Source: Candidatus Woesearchaeota archaeon (GTDB lineage: Archaea; Nanobdellota; Nanobdellia; Woesearchaeales; JAFCFN01). From it: a stretch of 63,167 nucleotides of DNA. Of the stretch, positions 25,742 to 35,500 are shown piece after piece. Both the position numbers and the translations under genes were made by a program. The stretch lies in the NCBI GenBank assembly GCA_017608625.1, contig JAFCFN010000004.1, positions 1 to 63,167 on the forward strand, read 5' to 3'. How positions within the stretch are numbered: position 1 is the stretch's first letter; the number at the start of each line of letters is the position of its first letter. Below the pieces are notes generated by a model. The model had not been told where the DNA came from, did not search any database, and was given only the letters and a program-made list of their open reading frames with translations.

Positions 25742-26686
25742 ATGCTAACTCCAATCCCAGGAACAGAAAATATAGAATTCAAGCAAGCATTTGTAGAGAG
25801 ATATAGCAAGCTTGCTGATTGGGGAGAGTTTAAGAAATATTCTTTATCTTTTTTGAGGAGAAGTATTAGAGTTAATACCTTAAAGATTTCTGTGGATGAA
25901 TTGAAGAAAAGATTGGGTAAAGAATGGAAGCTAAAGCAAATACCTTGGTGTAAAGAGGGGTTTTGGATAGAGCATAAAAAAGGTGAAAGAAGAGATATTG
26001 GCAATACATTAGAACATTCCTTGGGTTATATTTATGTTCAGGAAGCAGCTTCTATGTTACCGCCTTTAATTTTGAAACCAAAACCAGGAGAGATTGTGTT
26101 AGATATGTGTGCAGCTCCTGGAAGCAAGGCAACACAAATAGCAGCTTTGATGAAAAACAGAGGAGTATTGATTGCGAATGATATAAAAGGGGACAGGATT
26201 GCTGCATTAGGTATTAATATACAAAGAATGGGAATAACTAATACAATAATTACACAAATGTCTGGAGATTGGTTTAAAGAGATAGAATTTGATAAAATTC
26301 TTGTTGACGCTCCTTGTTCAGGAACAGGCACAATAAGAAAGAGTTTGAAAACATTACAAATATGGAACCCTAACATGATTAAAAGATTGGCAGGACTGCA
26401 AAGGAAATTAATAGACAGCGCTTTTAATTGTTTAAAAAAAGAAGGAAATTTAGTTTATTCAACTTGTTCATTAGAGCCTGAAGAGAATGAAGGAGTTGTT
26501 AATTTTTTATTAAATAAATATGAGAATGCAAAGTTAATTGATATTAAATTAAATATTAAAAAAAGTCCTGCTATTTTAGAATTCGAAGATAAAAGATACA
26601 ATAAAGAGATAAAGAAATGCTTAAGAATCTGGCCACAGGACAATGATACTGAAGGATTTTTTGTAGCTAAAATTAAGAAAAAATGA
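25742..26686 (+). CDS. NSUN/RsmB-family RNA cytosine-5 methyltransferase
   Basis: 314 residues. It has an N-terminal region with SLRRSIRVNTLKISVDELKKRL, then SAM motif I VLDMCAAPGSKATQIAALM. Motif IV is VDAPCSGTGTIRKS with a conserved Cys, and motif VI is VYSTCSLEPEENEGVV with the catalytic Cys. It makes m5C in tRNA or rRNA. The archaeal form of this size is usually a tRNA methyltransferase. It starts one base after elp3 and overlaps the RNase P gene by 4 bp, so this is an RNA-processing operon. Confidence 0.92.
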   Translation: MLTPIPGTENIEFKQAFVERYSKLADWGEFKKYSLSFLRRSIRVNTLKISVDELKKRLGKEWKLKQIPWCKEGFWIEHKKGERRDIGNTLEHSLGYIYVQEAASMLPPLILKPKPGEIVLDMCAAPGSKATQIAALMKNRGVLIANDIKGDRIAALGINIQRMGITNTIITQMSGDWFKEIEFDKILVDAPCSGTGTIRKSLKTLQIWNPNMIKRLAGLQRKLIDSAFNCLKKEGNLVYSTCSLEPEENEGVVNFLLNKYENAKLIDIKLNIKKSPAILEFEDKRYNKEIKKCLRIWPQDNDTEGFFVAKIKKK

Positions 26687-27063
26687 GAAAAAAAGGAAAA
26701 CCTAAAAAAATTAGGAAAATAAAGCAGATTGCATTAGAGAGAATAAAAATTTTGTTTGAACAAGCTGAGAAGATAGCAAAAGAAGATCCTTCCTTAGCAA
26801 ACAGATATGTTTATTTGGCTAGAAAAATATCTATGAAAGCTAAGGTAAGAATTCCTAGAGAACTAAAAAGAAGATTCTGTAAACATTGCTATGTTTATTT
26901 TATTCCAGGAGTTAATTATAGAGTTAGAATACAGAGGGGAAAAGTTGTTTATTACTGCTTTAATTGTAAAAAATATATGAGGTTTCCTTATGTTAAAGAA
27001 CAAAAGGCTAAAAGATCAAGTAAAAATAATCACTTGAGAGTAAATAAAAATAGAAAGATTTAA
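26683..27063 (+). CDS. rnp4: RNase P protein component 4 (Rpp21/Rpr2)
   Basis: 126 residues. N-terminal helices LERIKILFEQAEKIAKEDPSLANRYVYLARKISMKAKVRIP are followed by a zinc ribbon with two Cys pairs (FCKHCYVYF and YYCFNCKKY). This is the standard Rpp21 layout. With Rpp29 it forms the specificity module of archaeal RNase P, which trims tRNA 5' ends. The ATG overlaps the stop of the methyltransferase. Confidence 0.92.
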   Translation: MRKKGKPKKIRKIKQIALERIKILFEQAEKIAKEDPSLANRYVYLARKISMKAKVRIPRELKRRFCKHCYVYFIPGVNYRVRIQRGKVVYYCFNCKKYMRFPYVKEQKAKRSSKNNHLRVNKNRKI

Positions 27064-27089
27064 ATATATTTTTTTTCTGCATTCATATT

Positions 27090-27389
27090 ATGGCTCATCT
27101 TAATAATATTGAACACTGGCAAACCATAAACAAGATATTAGGATATAATCTAGATAAATTTAAACATATGAGATCAAAACATATTGATGATTCAATTGAT
27201 GATATGCAATTTGAAAGATTTATGCGGAATTTAAGTGAGGCAGAAAGAAAGGAAATTAAAAAATATGAATTGGATATTGTTTATTCTCGTTTTCTTTGTG
27301 CGCTTTATGGAATAGATTATGTACAACCCCATTCTAAAAAATTGAAACTTGCGAGTATGAGAAGATATCAAAAAAGGTTTTTTGGTTAA
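27090..27389 (+). CDS. Small hypothetical protein
   Basis: 99 residues, basic and helical, no family recognised. Landmarks are NIEHWQTINKILGYNLDKF, FERFMRNLSEAERKEIKKYELD and a basic end KKLKLASMRRYQKRFFG. A TATA box GATTTAAATATA (27058-27069) lies about 28 bp before the ATG, so the gene is likely leaderless and independently transcribed. That promoter supports it being real. Confidence 0.6.
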   Translation: MAHLNNIEHWQTINKILGYNLDKFKHMRSKHIDDSIDDMQFERFMRNLSEAERKEIKKYELDIVYSRFLCALYGIDYVQPHSKKLKLASMRRYQKRFFG

Positions 27390-27429
27390 AAAGTAAAGTT
27401 TTTTATAGGAGTTGCTTATATATTACTTC

Positions 27430-27693
27430 ATGCAATATAATTTAGAACTAGACAAAGTAATAAAAGAAATAAGAAGACAAAAGGCAAAAGTAGTTTGTAT
27501 CCAATTGCCAGATGGTTTAAAACCAATTGCTAAACACATAGTTGATAAAATAGAGTTAGAAACGAATTCTAAAATAATAATGTGGCAAGGAAGTTGTTTT
27601 GGAGCATGTGATTTGCCTTTACAATTGGAAAACTTGGGCATCGATTTAGTGGTGCAATTTGGGCATAATGAATATGAAAGAAAACTTAGTTAA
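27430..27693 (+). pseudogene. dph2: Truncated Dph2 (diphthamide synthase, N-terminal fragment)
   Basis: 87 residues matching the first domain of archaeal Dph2: KVVCIQLPDGLKPIAKHIVDKIE, then MWQGSCFGACDLPLQLENLGIDLVVQFGHNE. The cysteine in FGACD is the first of three that bind the 4Fe-4S cluster. The frame stops right after, so the second and third domains with the other two Cys ligands are missing. No continuation is seen in other frames; the following gene is unrelated and overlaps. Full-length Dph2 is about 330 residues and transfers the 3-amino-3-carboxypropyl group to His of EF2. This stump cannot do that alone. Confidence 0.75.
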
Positions 27694-28249
27694 AGTAATT
27701 GAGAATGCCGTAGAAATTGTTGAGGCATTGGAAAAAAAGAATGAAAAAATTTACAAAAAAAGAGCTCATATAATGAAAAGATTAAAGAAGTGGGAGGCAG
27801 CAAGAAAAGAAAGATACGCCAGAGTTCCAGATATGCTGAAACAGCAAATTTCGAATTACTATAAAGAAGCCTATTTGTTGGATAGAAGAATTGCCAAACT
27901 TTTGATAGAACATGTTTTAGAATTAATGGTTGCAGAGGATGAACAAAGAACTGTTATTTATTTAAAATTAAAAAAGTTACAGGATGTTTTATCGGATGAA
28001 GATACATTGGTGGCTCTTCTAAATGATCAAAAATCGTATATGATTAATTCTCTAAGATATCTGCAATCATTTAGAGAAGCAGCAGAAAAGGTATTAAAAA
28101 TAAACAAAGAGAAAAATTTGATAAAACTTACCCTTGATATCAAAAGCGAGGAAAAGCTTATTAACAAATTCAATAAAGATATTGATAAACAAATAAAATT
28201 AATAAAAAAAGAAGAAAGATATAGTAAAGCATTGGCAAAAGCAAGATAA
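27668..28249 (+). CDS. Coiled-coil protein of unknown function
   Basis: 194 residues from the ATG at 27668; 27674 is another candidate. Almost wholly helical and rich in Lys and Glu, with NLVKVIENAVEIVEALEKKNEKIYKKRAHIMKRLKKWEAARKERYARV, DMLKQQISNYYKEAYLLDRRIAKLLIEHVLELM and a C-terminal KFNKDIDKQIKLIKKEERYSKALAKAR. No known family is recognised. The start lies inside the end of the dph2 fragment, which suggests that the rearrangement that cut dph2 placed this gene there. It probably forms an operon with the next membrane protein. Confidence 0.6.
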   Translation: MNMKENLVKVIENAVEIVEALEKKNEKIYKKRAHIMKRLKKWEAARKERYARVPDMLKQQISNYYKEAYLLDRRIAKLLIEHVLELMVAEDEQRTVIYLKLKKLQDVLSDEDTLVALLNDQKSYMINSLRYLQSFREAAEKVLKINKEKNLIKLTLDIKSEEKLINKFNKDIDKQIKLIKKEERYSKALAKAR

Positions 28250-28251
28250 AA

Positions 28252-28710
28252 ATGCAATTTTTCATTTATTTTTTGGTATCAGCAATATCTTTCTTAGGTT
28301 TGGCATTTGGAATAATTATAGCATTTATTGCTAAAGATGAGCTAAAACAAGGAAAAAAGTATTTTATTACATTGCAAAACGCAATTGTAGCTTTATCAGT
28401 AGGTGTTTTAGCTTATTTTTATAAAATTGATTTATACTTTGTTGTGATTTTGACACTGCTGATTTTTTTTGTATTATTTTACATTGAAAATGTAAAAAAG
28501 AGTTACGTGATCTATCCGTTGCTTGCATTTATATTTTATATTAGCAGTGGAATTACTTCTTTTTTTGTTGTAGAATCTGTGTTAATCTTTTTATATGGAT
28601 TTCCAACAGCAGCTTTGTTGGTTAGAAAAAGAAAAGACATAATATATGTTATTTTAAAGCACATACCTTTTTTGATTATTGTAAATTTTCTTCCTTTAGT
28701 TTTTCCTTAA
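28252..28710 (+). CDS. Integral membrane protein of unknown function
   Basis: 152 residues with about five hydrophobic segments (residues 3-25, 40-58, 60-80, 88-112 and 130-150) and short charged loops (KDELKQGKK, VRKRKD). No family is recognised. It follows the coiled-coil gene by 2 bp and ends inside the convergent MinD gene, a 35-bp overlap of 3' ends. Confidence 0.6.
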   Translation: MQFFIYFLVSAISFLGLAFGIIIAFIAKDELKQGKKYFITLQNAIVALSVGVLAYFYKIDLYFVVILTLLIFFVLFYIENVKKSYVIYPLLAFIFYISSGITSFFVVESVLIFLYGFPTAALLVRKRKDIIYVILKHIPFLIIVNFLPLVFP

Positions 28711-29491
28711 GCAAAGTTCTATTAACCTCTTCTTTCCCAACATTTTTTGAAAAAAGCCTTTTAATTTTTGCTATTACTCTAGGATCTTTGTAGTTTTCTC
28801 CAATTAATGCTGCTGCTAATTTTTTGTATTCTATAACCGCTTTACCTAAAGGAGAATGCTGAGAAGCAGGGATTGTGTAAGCAACGGATTCAAGTATTTT
28901 TATATCCTCTGGCAGTACAGCTAATACAGGCACATCTGTTGCTTCCTCTATCTCCTCCAAGCTTAATTCGAATTTTTTATTTCTAACTTTATTTAGTATC
29001 AAACCAGCAATAGGTGTCTTCTTTCTTTTTGCCACTTTTACAGCGTGCATTGTACAGCTTAAAGTTGGAAAATCCGGGGATGTTACAGCAATTAGCTGAT
29101 CAGATGCAACCATTGTTGCTATAATCTCTTCATTTAAAGTAGGAGAAGAGTCTAGTATAATCACATCATAATCTTTTTTGATATCATTTAGTTTTCTCTT
29201 TAATTCAAAAGGATTTATCTTTCTTCCTAGTAAAGCTCCTGGAAGAACATCAAACTGCTCATACTTTTTTATTGCTTTTGTTATTGGGACATTTTTGTTT
29301 AAAACATCATGCAGTGTAAATTCTGGATCAACTATACCTAGATGTAAGCCTAGATTTGGAGCAGAGAAATTAGCATCAACAATTAGAACCTTTTTATTAA
29401 ACTCATTGGCTAAGATAGCACCTAGATTAACAGCAGTGGTTGTTTTCCCTACACCTCCTTTTATAGAAATTACCCCAATAACTTTGCCCAT
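28676..29491 (-). CDS. MinD/ParA-family ATPase
   Basis: 271 residues. Deviant Walker A KGGVGKTTTAVNLGAIL at about residues 11-27, then VLIVDANFSAPNLGLHLGI (switch I region) and YDVIILDSSPTLNEE (Walker B/switch II), then VTSPDFPTLSCTMHAVKVAKR. The C-terminus ends in a basic, amphipathic region (IAKIKRLFSKNVGKEEVNRTLLKEKLKEENLQ) that could touch membrane or a partner. Such ATPases place other structures in the cell by ATP-dependent dimerisation. GGAGGTG sits 8 bp before the ATG. It is the last gene of the 38.8-28.7 kb operon, after the giant coiled-coil surface protein, and may be positioned by it. Confidence 0.9.
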   Translation of the reverse strand: MGKVIGVISIKGGVGKTTTAVNLGAILANEFNKKVLIVDANFSAPNLGLHLGIVDPEFTLHDVLNKNVPITKAIKKYEQFDVLPGALLGRKINPFELKRKLNDIKKDYDVIILDSSPTLNEEIIATMVASDQLIAVTSPDFPTLSCTMHAVKVAKRKKTPIAGLILNKVRNKKFELSLEEIEEATDVPVLAVLPEDIKILESVAYTIPASQHSPLGKAVIEYKKLAAALIGENYKDPRVIAKIKRLFSKNVGKEEVNRTLLKEKLKEENLQ

Positions 29492-29507
29492 TATTTATAC
29501 ACCTCCA

Positions 29508-29556
29508 AACCTCAAAAGGTTTGATCGTTTAAGGGACATGCGCTCACTTTGTTCGC
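29508..29556. repeat. Paired-hairpin intergenic element, copy 2
   Basis: AACCTCAAAAGGTT forms a short hairpin, followed by GATCG and then AGGGAC/GTCCCT arms (29532-29537 and 29549-29554) around CATGCGCTCACTTTGTTCGCTTA. It matches the element at 11952-12006 piece by piece, with small changes in the loops and compensating changes in the stem (GGGGAAC/GTTCCCC there, AAGGGAC/GTCCCTT here). It lies between the giant surface gene and the MinD gene. Confidence 0.6.
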
Positions 29557-29584
29557 TTAGTCCCTTGGTCTCGCTTTGCTTGAC

Positions 29585-32500
29585 TTATTTATACACTTCT
29601 TTTAGTTTATTAAGCAGATGTTGTTTATATTCTTTTGTTTTTTTGATTTGTTTTTTAGTCTTTTCATCCAGTTTTTCTATATCTTTAATTATGTCTTTTA
29701 CAAATTTCTTTGCTTCTTTTTCAGCCAGCAGTTCCTTCCTTTCTTCTATTTTCTTAACTATTTCTTTTTTAACATTAATATCTTTTTCTATTTCTTTTTC
29801 AGCCTTTTTATAGTCTTCTATTTTTCCAATTCTTTCTTTAAGTTTCTTTATTGTTTCGGTTTCTATTTTATTTATATCTTTAACAGCTTTTTTGAATTCT
29901 TTTAGATCTCTTTCTTTTTTGTTTAGAACGGCTAGTTCGAGTTTCTCTTTGAAAGTAAGTGATTCTTCTTTTTCTGACAATTCCTCTTTTTTAGGCAATT
30001 TTACAAATTGTCTTTCTATTACTTTTTCCTTTTCTTTTAACTCTTCAATCTTTTCCTTCTTTTTAAATAAATCTTTTTTAATGCCAGTTAATGCATTTTC
30101 TAACTTTTTCAGCAGTTTTGTATTCTCAACTATACCAAATGTTGAAGCAGTTATTTTTTTATCCAACACTTCACACTCTTTTTGAATATTTTTTAGCTCT
30201 TCTTTTTCTTTATCAAGAAGTCTTATCTTAGACTGTTCTCTTAAAGCTAATACTCTTTCTTTATTTTTTAGTTTCCTTATTTTGTTTATGATTAACTTAA
30301 TATTTAAATCAAGGTTTTTCAATTTCTTTTCCAAGTTCTTTAAAGGAGCGTCTGCTTTCTTTTTTAGCGCATCAGGAATAACTACCCCTGCTCTTTCAAA
30401 TCTTGAGAATTTAGCTTCTTTTCTTTTGTAAAGTTCTTTGAGTAATTTAACAAATCCTTGTTTCTTGATTTGGAAATTTTGTTCATCTTTTTCAAATTCT
30501 TTTCTTACATTAGATAAAGTTGATTTTTGACTTGAAAGTTTTTCTATAGTAGTTTGCAGTAAAGCAATTCTTTCATTGGTTATAGCTTTTACAAGCTCTT
30601 TTTCTTTTTTAATAGATTCTAGCTTTTTGAGATGCTCTTTATAATCATTGAGTAAGTCCTGAGTTGCTGCAATTTTGGTTTTTATATCCTTAGATAATTC
30701 TTCATCTTTTTTGATTAATGTTAGCAATTTGTTTTCTTTGTTCTTCAACTTTCTTTCTTTTGTTTCTATTTTTCTTATATCCTCTGTCATATCTTCTATC
30801 GCTTGCTTTCTCTCATTAAGCTTTTTCAGATCTTTTTCTAATTTTGTTATCTCGTTTTCTAATCTTGTAACTTTTTCTTCATCTTTTTTCTTTATTGTTT
30901 CTAAACTAATGACAAACTCTTTACCTTCTTTTTCAAGCTCTCTTGTTTTTGCTATTTTTTCTTTTAACTCTTCAATCTTCTCTTTTTCTTTTACTAAATC
31001 TTTAGGTTTGATTGTTTTCTCTATTTCTATCTTTAGTTTGCCAGGGAACTTTTCAATTTTATCGGCCATCTTATGCCCTACTCTTATAATTTCTTCTTTA
31101 TGTCTTTGTACAGTTACTATTATAGTAATAGATCCAGAGATGCAGACAAGTGTTATTAGTATCCATAAGATATTATTTTCTATAGTATCGACCACAGAAT
31201 TTACTGCTGAGGAAATCCAAGCTATTAATTTAGGTCTTTCTTCTATGTGGGGTTTTGGGATCTCTTCCATAGGATGAATTTCTTCCGGCAGTGTTGGAGC
31301 TGTATAATTACAACTCCGTATTTCTGTTTTATTACCTAGACCACATGCTATATCTTTACATATTCTTGTTTGGGTTCCATTTTCTGTACACTCAGACCAC
31401 TCTGTGCAGTTCCATTTTATAGAACATCCTGCTTTGCCTGCTCTGCTAGGTGCAGGAGCAGCACAATCAACTGGGCAATTATTATAATCTTCTCCACTAT
31501 CACATATTCCGTCTCCGCAATAACTTTCTTGTTTTATTGAGAATCCTGATAAGTTTGTAAGTGTTATTGTTAAGGTGTCTTCTGTTTTATCTTGCACCAC
31601 ATTACTTAAATATTGCCATGTTCCTCCACATTCTTGTTGACTAAAATTCCAGTCAGCACACTTATACAAGCTAAGATAGTTTTCATTTGTAAATGCTATA
31701 TTGCTGTAATTGAAAGTTAGTGTGACATTGCTTTGGTTAAACTCACTTTCAACAGCGTATGTTGCTAAATAACCTGTTACAGGAGTTTGCTTTTTGTCTA
31801 TTCTAAGTGTTTTATTGTTGTATTTTGTTAGATTAACATTATTTAATTTTATTTTTATTGAACTATTGTATGCTTCGAAAAACAGATCATAATTCAAAAT
31901 AGGTTGTGAGCTATTCAGTGTTTCATTAAATTGATAATTGCTTACTTCTTTTTCTGTTCCAGTAATGTAAAGAGTGAGATCTACTGGAACATTATTTCCA
32001 TTACTATCTTTCACAGTTATTGTAAACTCGAATCCTGTATTTGATATGAAATAATCTGTTATGTTTACTAGATTTCCTAAAGTGTCATTAGCATAGAAAG
32101 TTATATCATATCTGCCATTAATTGTTGTTGAATAATTTAACGGGAATGATGTTATTGAAGCAGTTGTTGAGTCTGGCAGTGTTATTGTTGCCCATAGAGT
32201 TGATATATTTGAGTTATCAGTCGCATTTGCATCTATTGTTATATTCTCTCCAGTCATAACAGCAGCGGGATATATTGAGTAATTTATAGTTGGAGGAGTT
32301 ATCTCTGTTCTAATTTTATAATTATAATATTCTGTGCTATTCCAGTTATTGTATAAATCACTAGCAAGCCATCTATAATTGTATTCTCCTACTGAAAGAT
32401 TTGTAAATGTGTAATAATACACATCTCCTGATTTTGTTGTTACAGTAAAATTCTGGCCATTAAATTCTAGAATTACTTTGCTTATGTTTACATTATCTGT

Positions 32501-35500
32501 CCATGTAGCATAAAGTGTAAAGAATGTTTCATTTAGTAAAGCAGGAGATTCAGGATCTGCTCTTATGTTAAAGTAAACAGGAGCAGATAAGTCAGCTATA
32601 TTAAAGTATGTTTTTTGTGTATTATTTAGATTGTTTGATGTATCATTTACAATTATTGTTATGTTATATCTTCCTAGATAAGTTGTGTCTGTGAAGAGCT
32701 CTTCATATAAACCAGAGCTTGAGTTATAGCTTAGTTCTAGTAATTGATCGTTGTCAGCCCATTCAATATTTGCCAAAACACTATCAATAGCAGTTTCATC
32801 AGATGCATTTACCTTTATAGCGATTGGAGTATTATAATTATAAGTTACATTAGTAAGTGGAGCTGTTATAATCACACTTGGAGCAGTTATATCTATAACA
32901 TCAAAGAAATCAGTTTCTGTGTTGTTCGTATTATTGGATGCATCTCTTGCAATTATTCTTATGTAATATCTTCCTGCTGGATCTTGATTAGTAGGAGTAT
33001 AAGTATAATACCATACGTTATTGTCACTTTTTATCATGTCAAATGTCAGTGTTATGTTGTCCGGCTTTGTTATATTTAGTTTTACAGTCACATTTGTAGC
33101 GTCTATTACATTTACAGTTATATTAGTTGTTTGAGTTTGATTAATTACTCCAGGCGTTGTTGTTATGTTTATTACGGAAGGATTTTGTGTATCTTGCACT
33201 GTTATAAGGAGTGTTTTTGAGCTGGATGAATAGTTTCGCGTAGTAGGATAAACTGCTGTTATATTATAAACACCTAGTTCAGTGTATGTTGTTGTATTTT
33301 CTAATGGGCTTGTACCATTATTAATCAAAGCTCCATCTTGATATAGTTCTAGATAACCTGCTGGAGGAGTAATTGTTTCTGCCTTAATTGCTACAGCTGT
33401 GTTTATTTCTATTGTTTTATTTTCTGTAAGATTATCTAGTGTTAAATTGATCGAAGAGTTTGCTTTGTTTATCATATACTCTGACAGAGGTGTACTATTC
33501 CAATTATTGTAAACGTCGTTTGCATACCATTTATATGAATAATTTCCAGCAGGAAGGGATTGTATAGTGAAATAATACTTGTCTCCAGATTTTGTAGTTA
33601 CTGTGTTATTTTCTCCATTGAGTTCAAATAGTACAGAGTTAACTTTTATATTATCTGTCCATGTGCAATAGAAAATATAGGATTGATTAGGGCTATATGT
33701 TGTTGGTGAAACTGGATCAGTAGTTATATTACTCCAAGCTGGAGGGGAGATATCATTTATTTCAAAACTTGTTTTTTCTGTATCGTTTACATTATTGGAT
33801 GTATCATTGGCTATTATTGTTATATTGTATTCTGTTATTATTGACGTTTCATCAAAAACATTCTCATAAAATAAAGAAGTTGAATTATAGTTTAGTTTTA
33901 GTATTCTGTTATTTCCATCCCAACTTACATTTGCTAGAACACTGTCTACTTGTGTTTCATCTGTTGCATTAACTTTGATAGGTACTACAGAATTATAATC
34001 ATAAATTGTATTTTCAACAGGTTCTATAATCTCCACAACAGGTTTTGTTATGTCTAATACTGTAAAGTTTATAGTTTCTGTATCATTTATATTATTAGAT
34101 GTGTCATTTGCAATAACTCTTACGTAATATATTCCTGCTTTGTTTTGATTGTTTGCGGTATATTCATAATAGTATACATCATTGATGCCTTCTAACATTT
34201 CATAACTTTCAGTTATATTATCTGCACGGGTTATGTTTACAATTACTTTGCTAATATCTGTGTTGTCTGTTACTATGACTGTTATATTTGTTGTTTGAGT
34301 CTGGTTTATTGTAGCAGGAGTAGCAGTTAAGTTAGTTACAGAAGGATTTGTATTGTCCTCTACTTCTATGAAATGGGTTTCATAGCTAGGAGTATAATTT
34401 CTGCTTCCATTATAAATAGCAGTTATATTGTAGATTCCTGTTTCATTATATATCATAAAAATTGTTAGTGGAGATGAGCCATTAGCTATTTTTACACCAT
34501 TTTGGTATAACTCGATATAGCCTGTAGAAGGAATTATTAAGGTTGCTGTTATGTTTACTTGTAAACCAGCTTCTATTGTGATATTTTCATCATAATTGTT
34601 TAGTGTTAAGTTAATTAATGAAATCATTTTTGGATTTACTGTAACATTATCTGTTAGCTTGATTAGTTCTGTTCCTATTGAATCACATGTAACATTATAA
34701 TCAAATGTTCCGTTTTCTGCAAATGACCTGTTATATTCATATAACTCTGTTGTTGTGTTGAATATCATTATTGCACTTGAATCTGCAAAATCAATTGTAC
34801 AAATTGCAGCAAGTATGGGATTTCCATTTACAACTTTTGTATAATTAGCAAAGAATTTTATTTGTTCATCTACATATTTTGTTTGATTGGCATAAGGCAT
34901 ATCTTTATCAGTTTCATCCCAGATTACTAGTTTTGCATTTCCTGCTGTTGTAAAAGATGTAAAGTGACTTACATTAAATATCGCTGTGCCATTTACATAA
35001 CTTACATTTGAACAAATTGAAGCATTACAATACTCTCCATTTATATATACGTCAGGAGCATCCTCCCATCCGAGATTTCTGATGTAGAGTGTAGCAGATG
35101 AATTAAAACTAGAATGTAGCCCAGTGATTGTTACATTATTATAAGAAAGTTTTACTGCTGTATCAAAATCCTGATCAACTGCATTAACACATTCATGCCA
35201 TATTACCATGTCTGTATCAGGATTGTCAAGTATGGCTGTACTGTTACATACATTACTTAAATCAGGTAAAGAAGCCCAATCTGTTGTGTTTCCAGAGAAA
35301 TTACTGTAGTTTGGTACAGCCTCTCTGTTCACTTCTACAATTCTTGTTAAAGAGATATTCTTGTGTCCAAGCGAATCATAAACTTCACAATACCAGGAAT
35401 AGTTTCCGTCAGAGAGGTTCAATAATGTAAATTCTGCAGTTGTGTTTGTTCCAGATATATTGACTGTTTTGTTTAAGGTTCCTTCAAAATAAAAGGAGAT

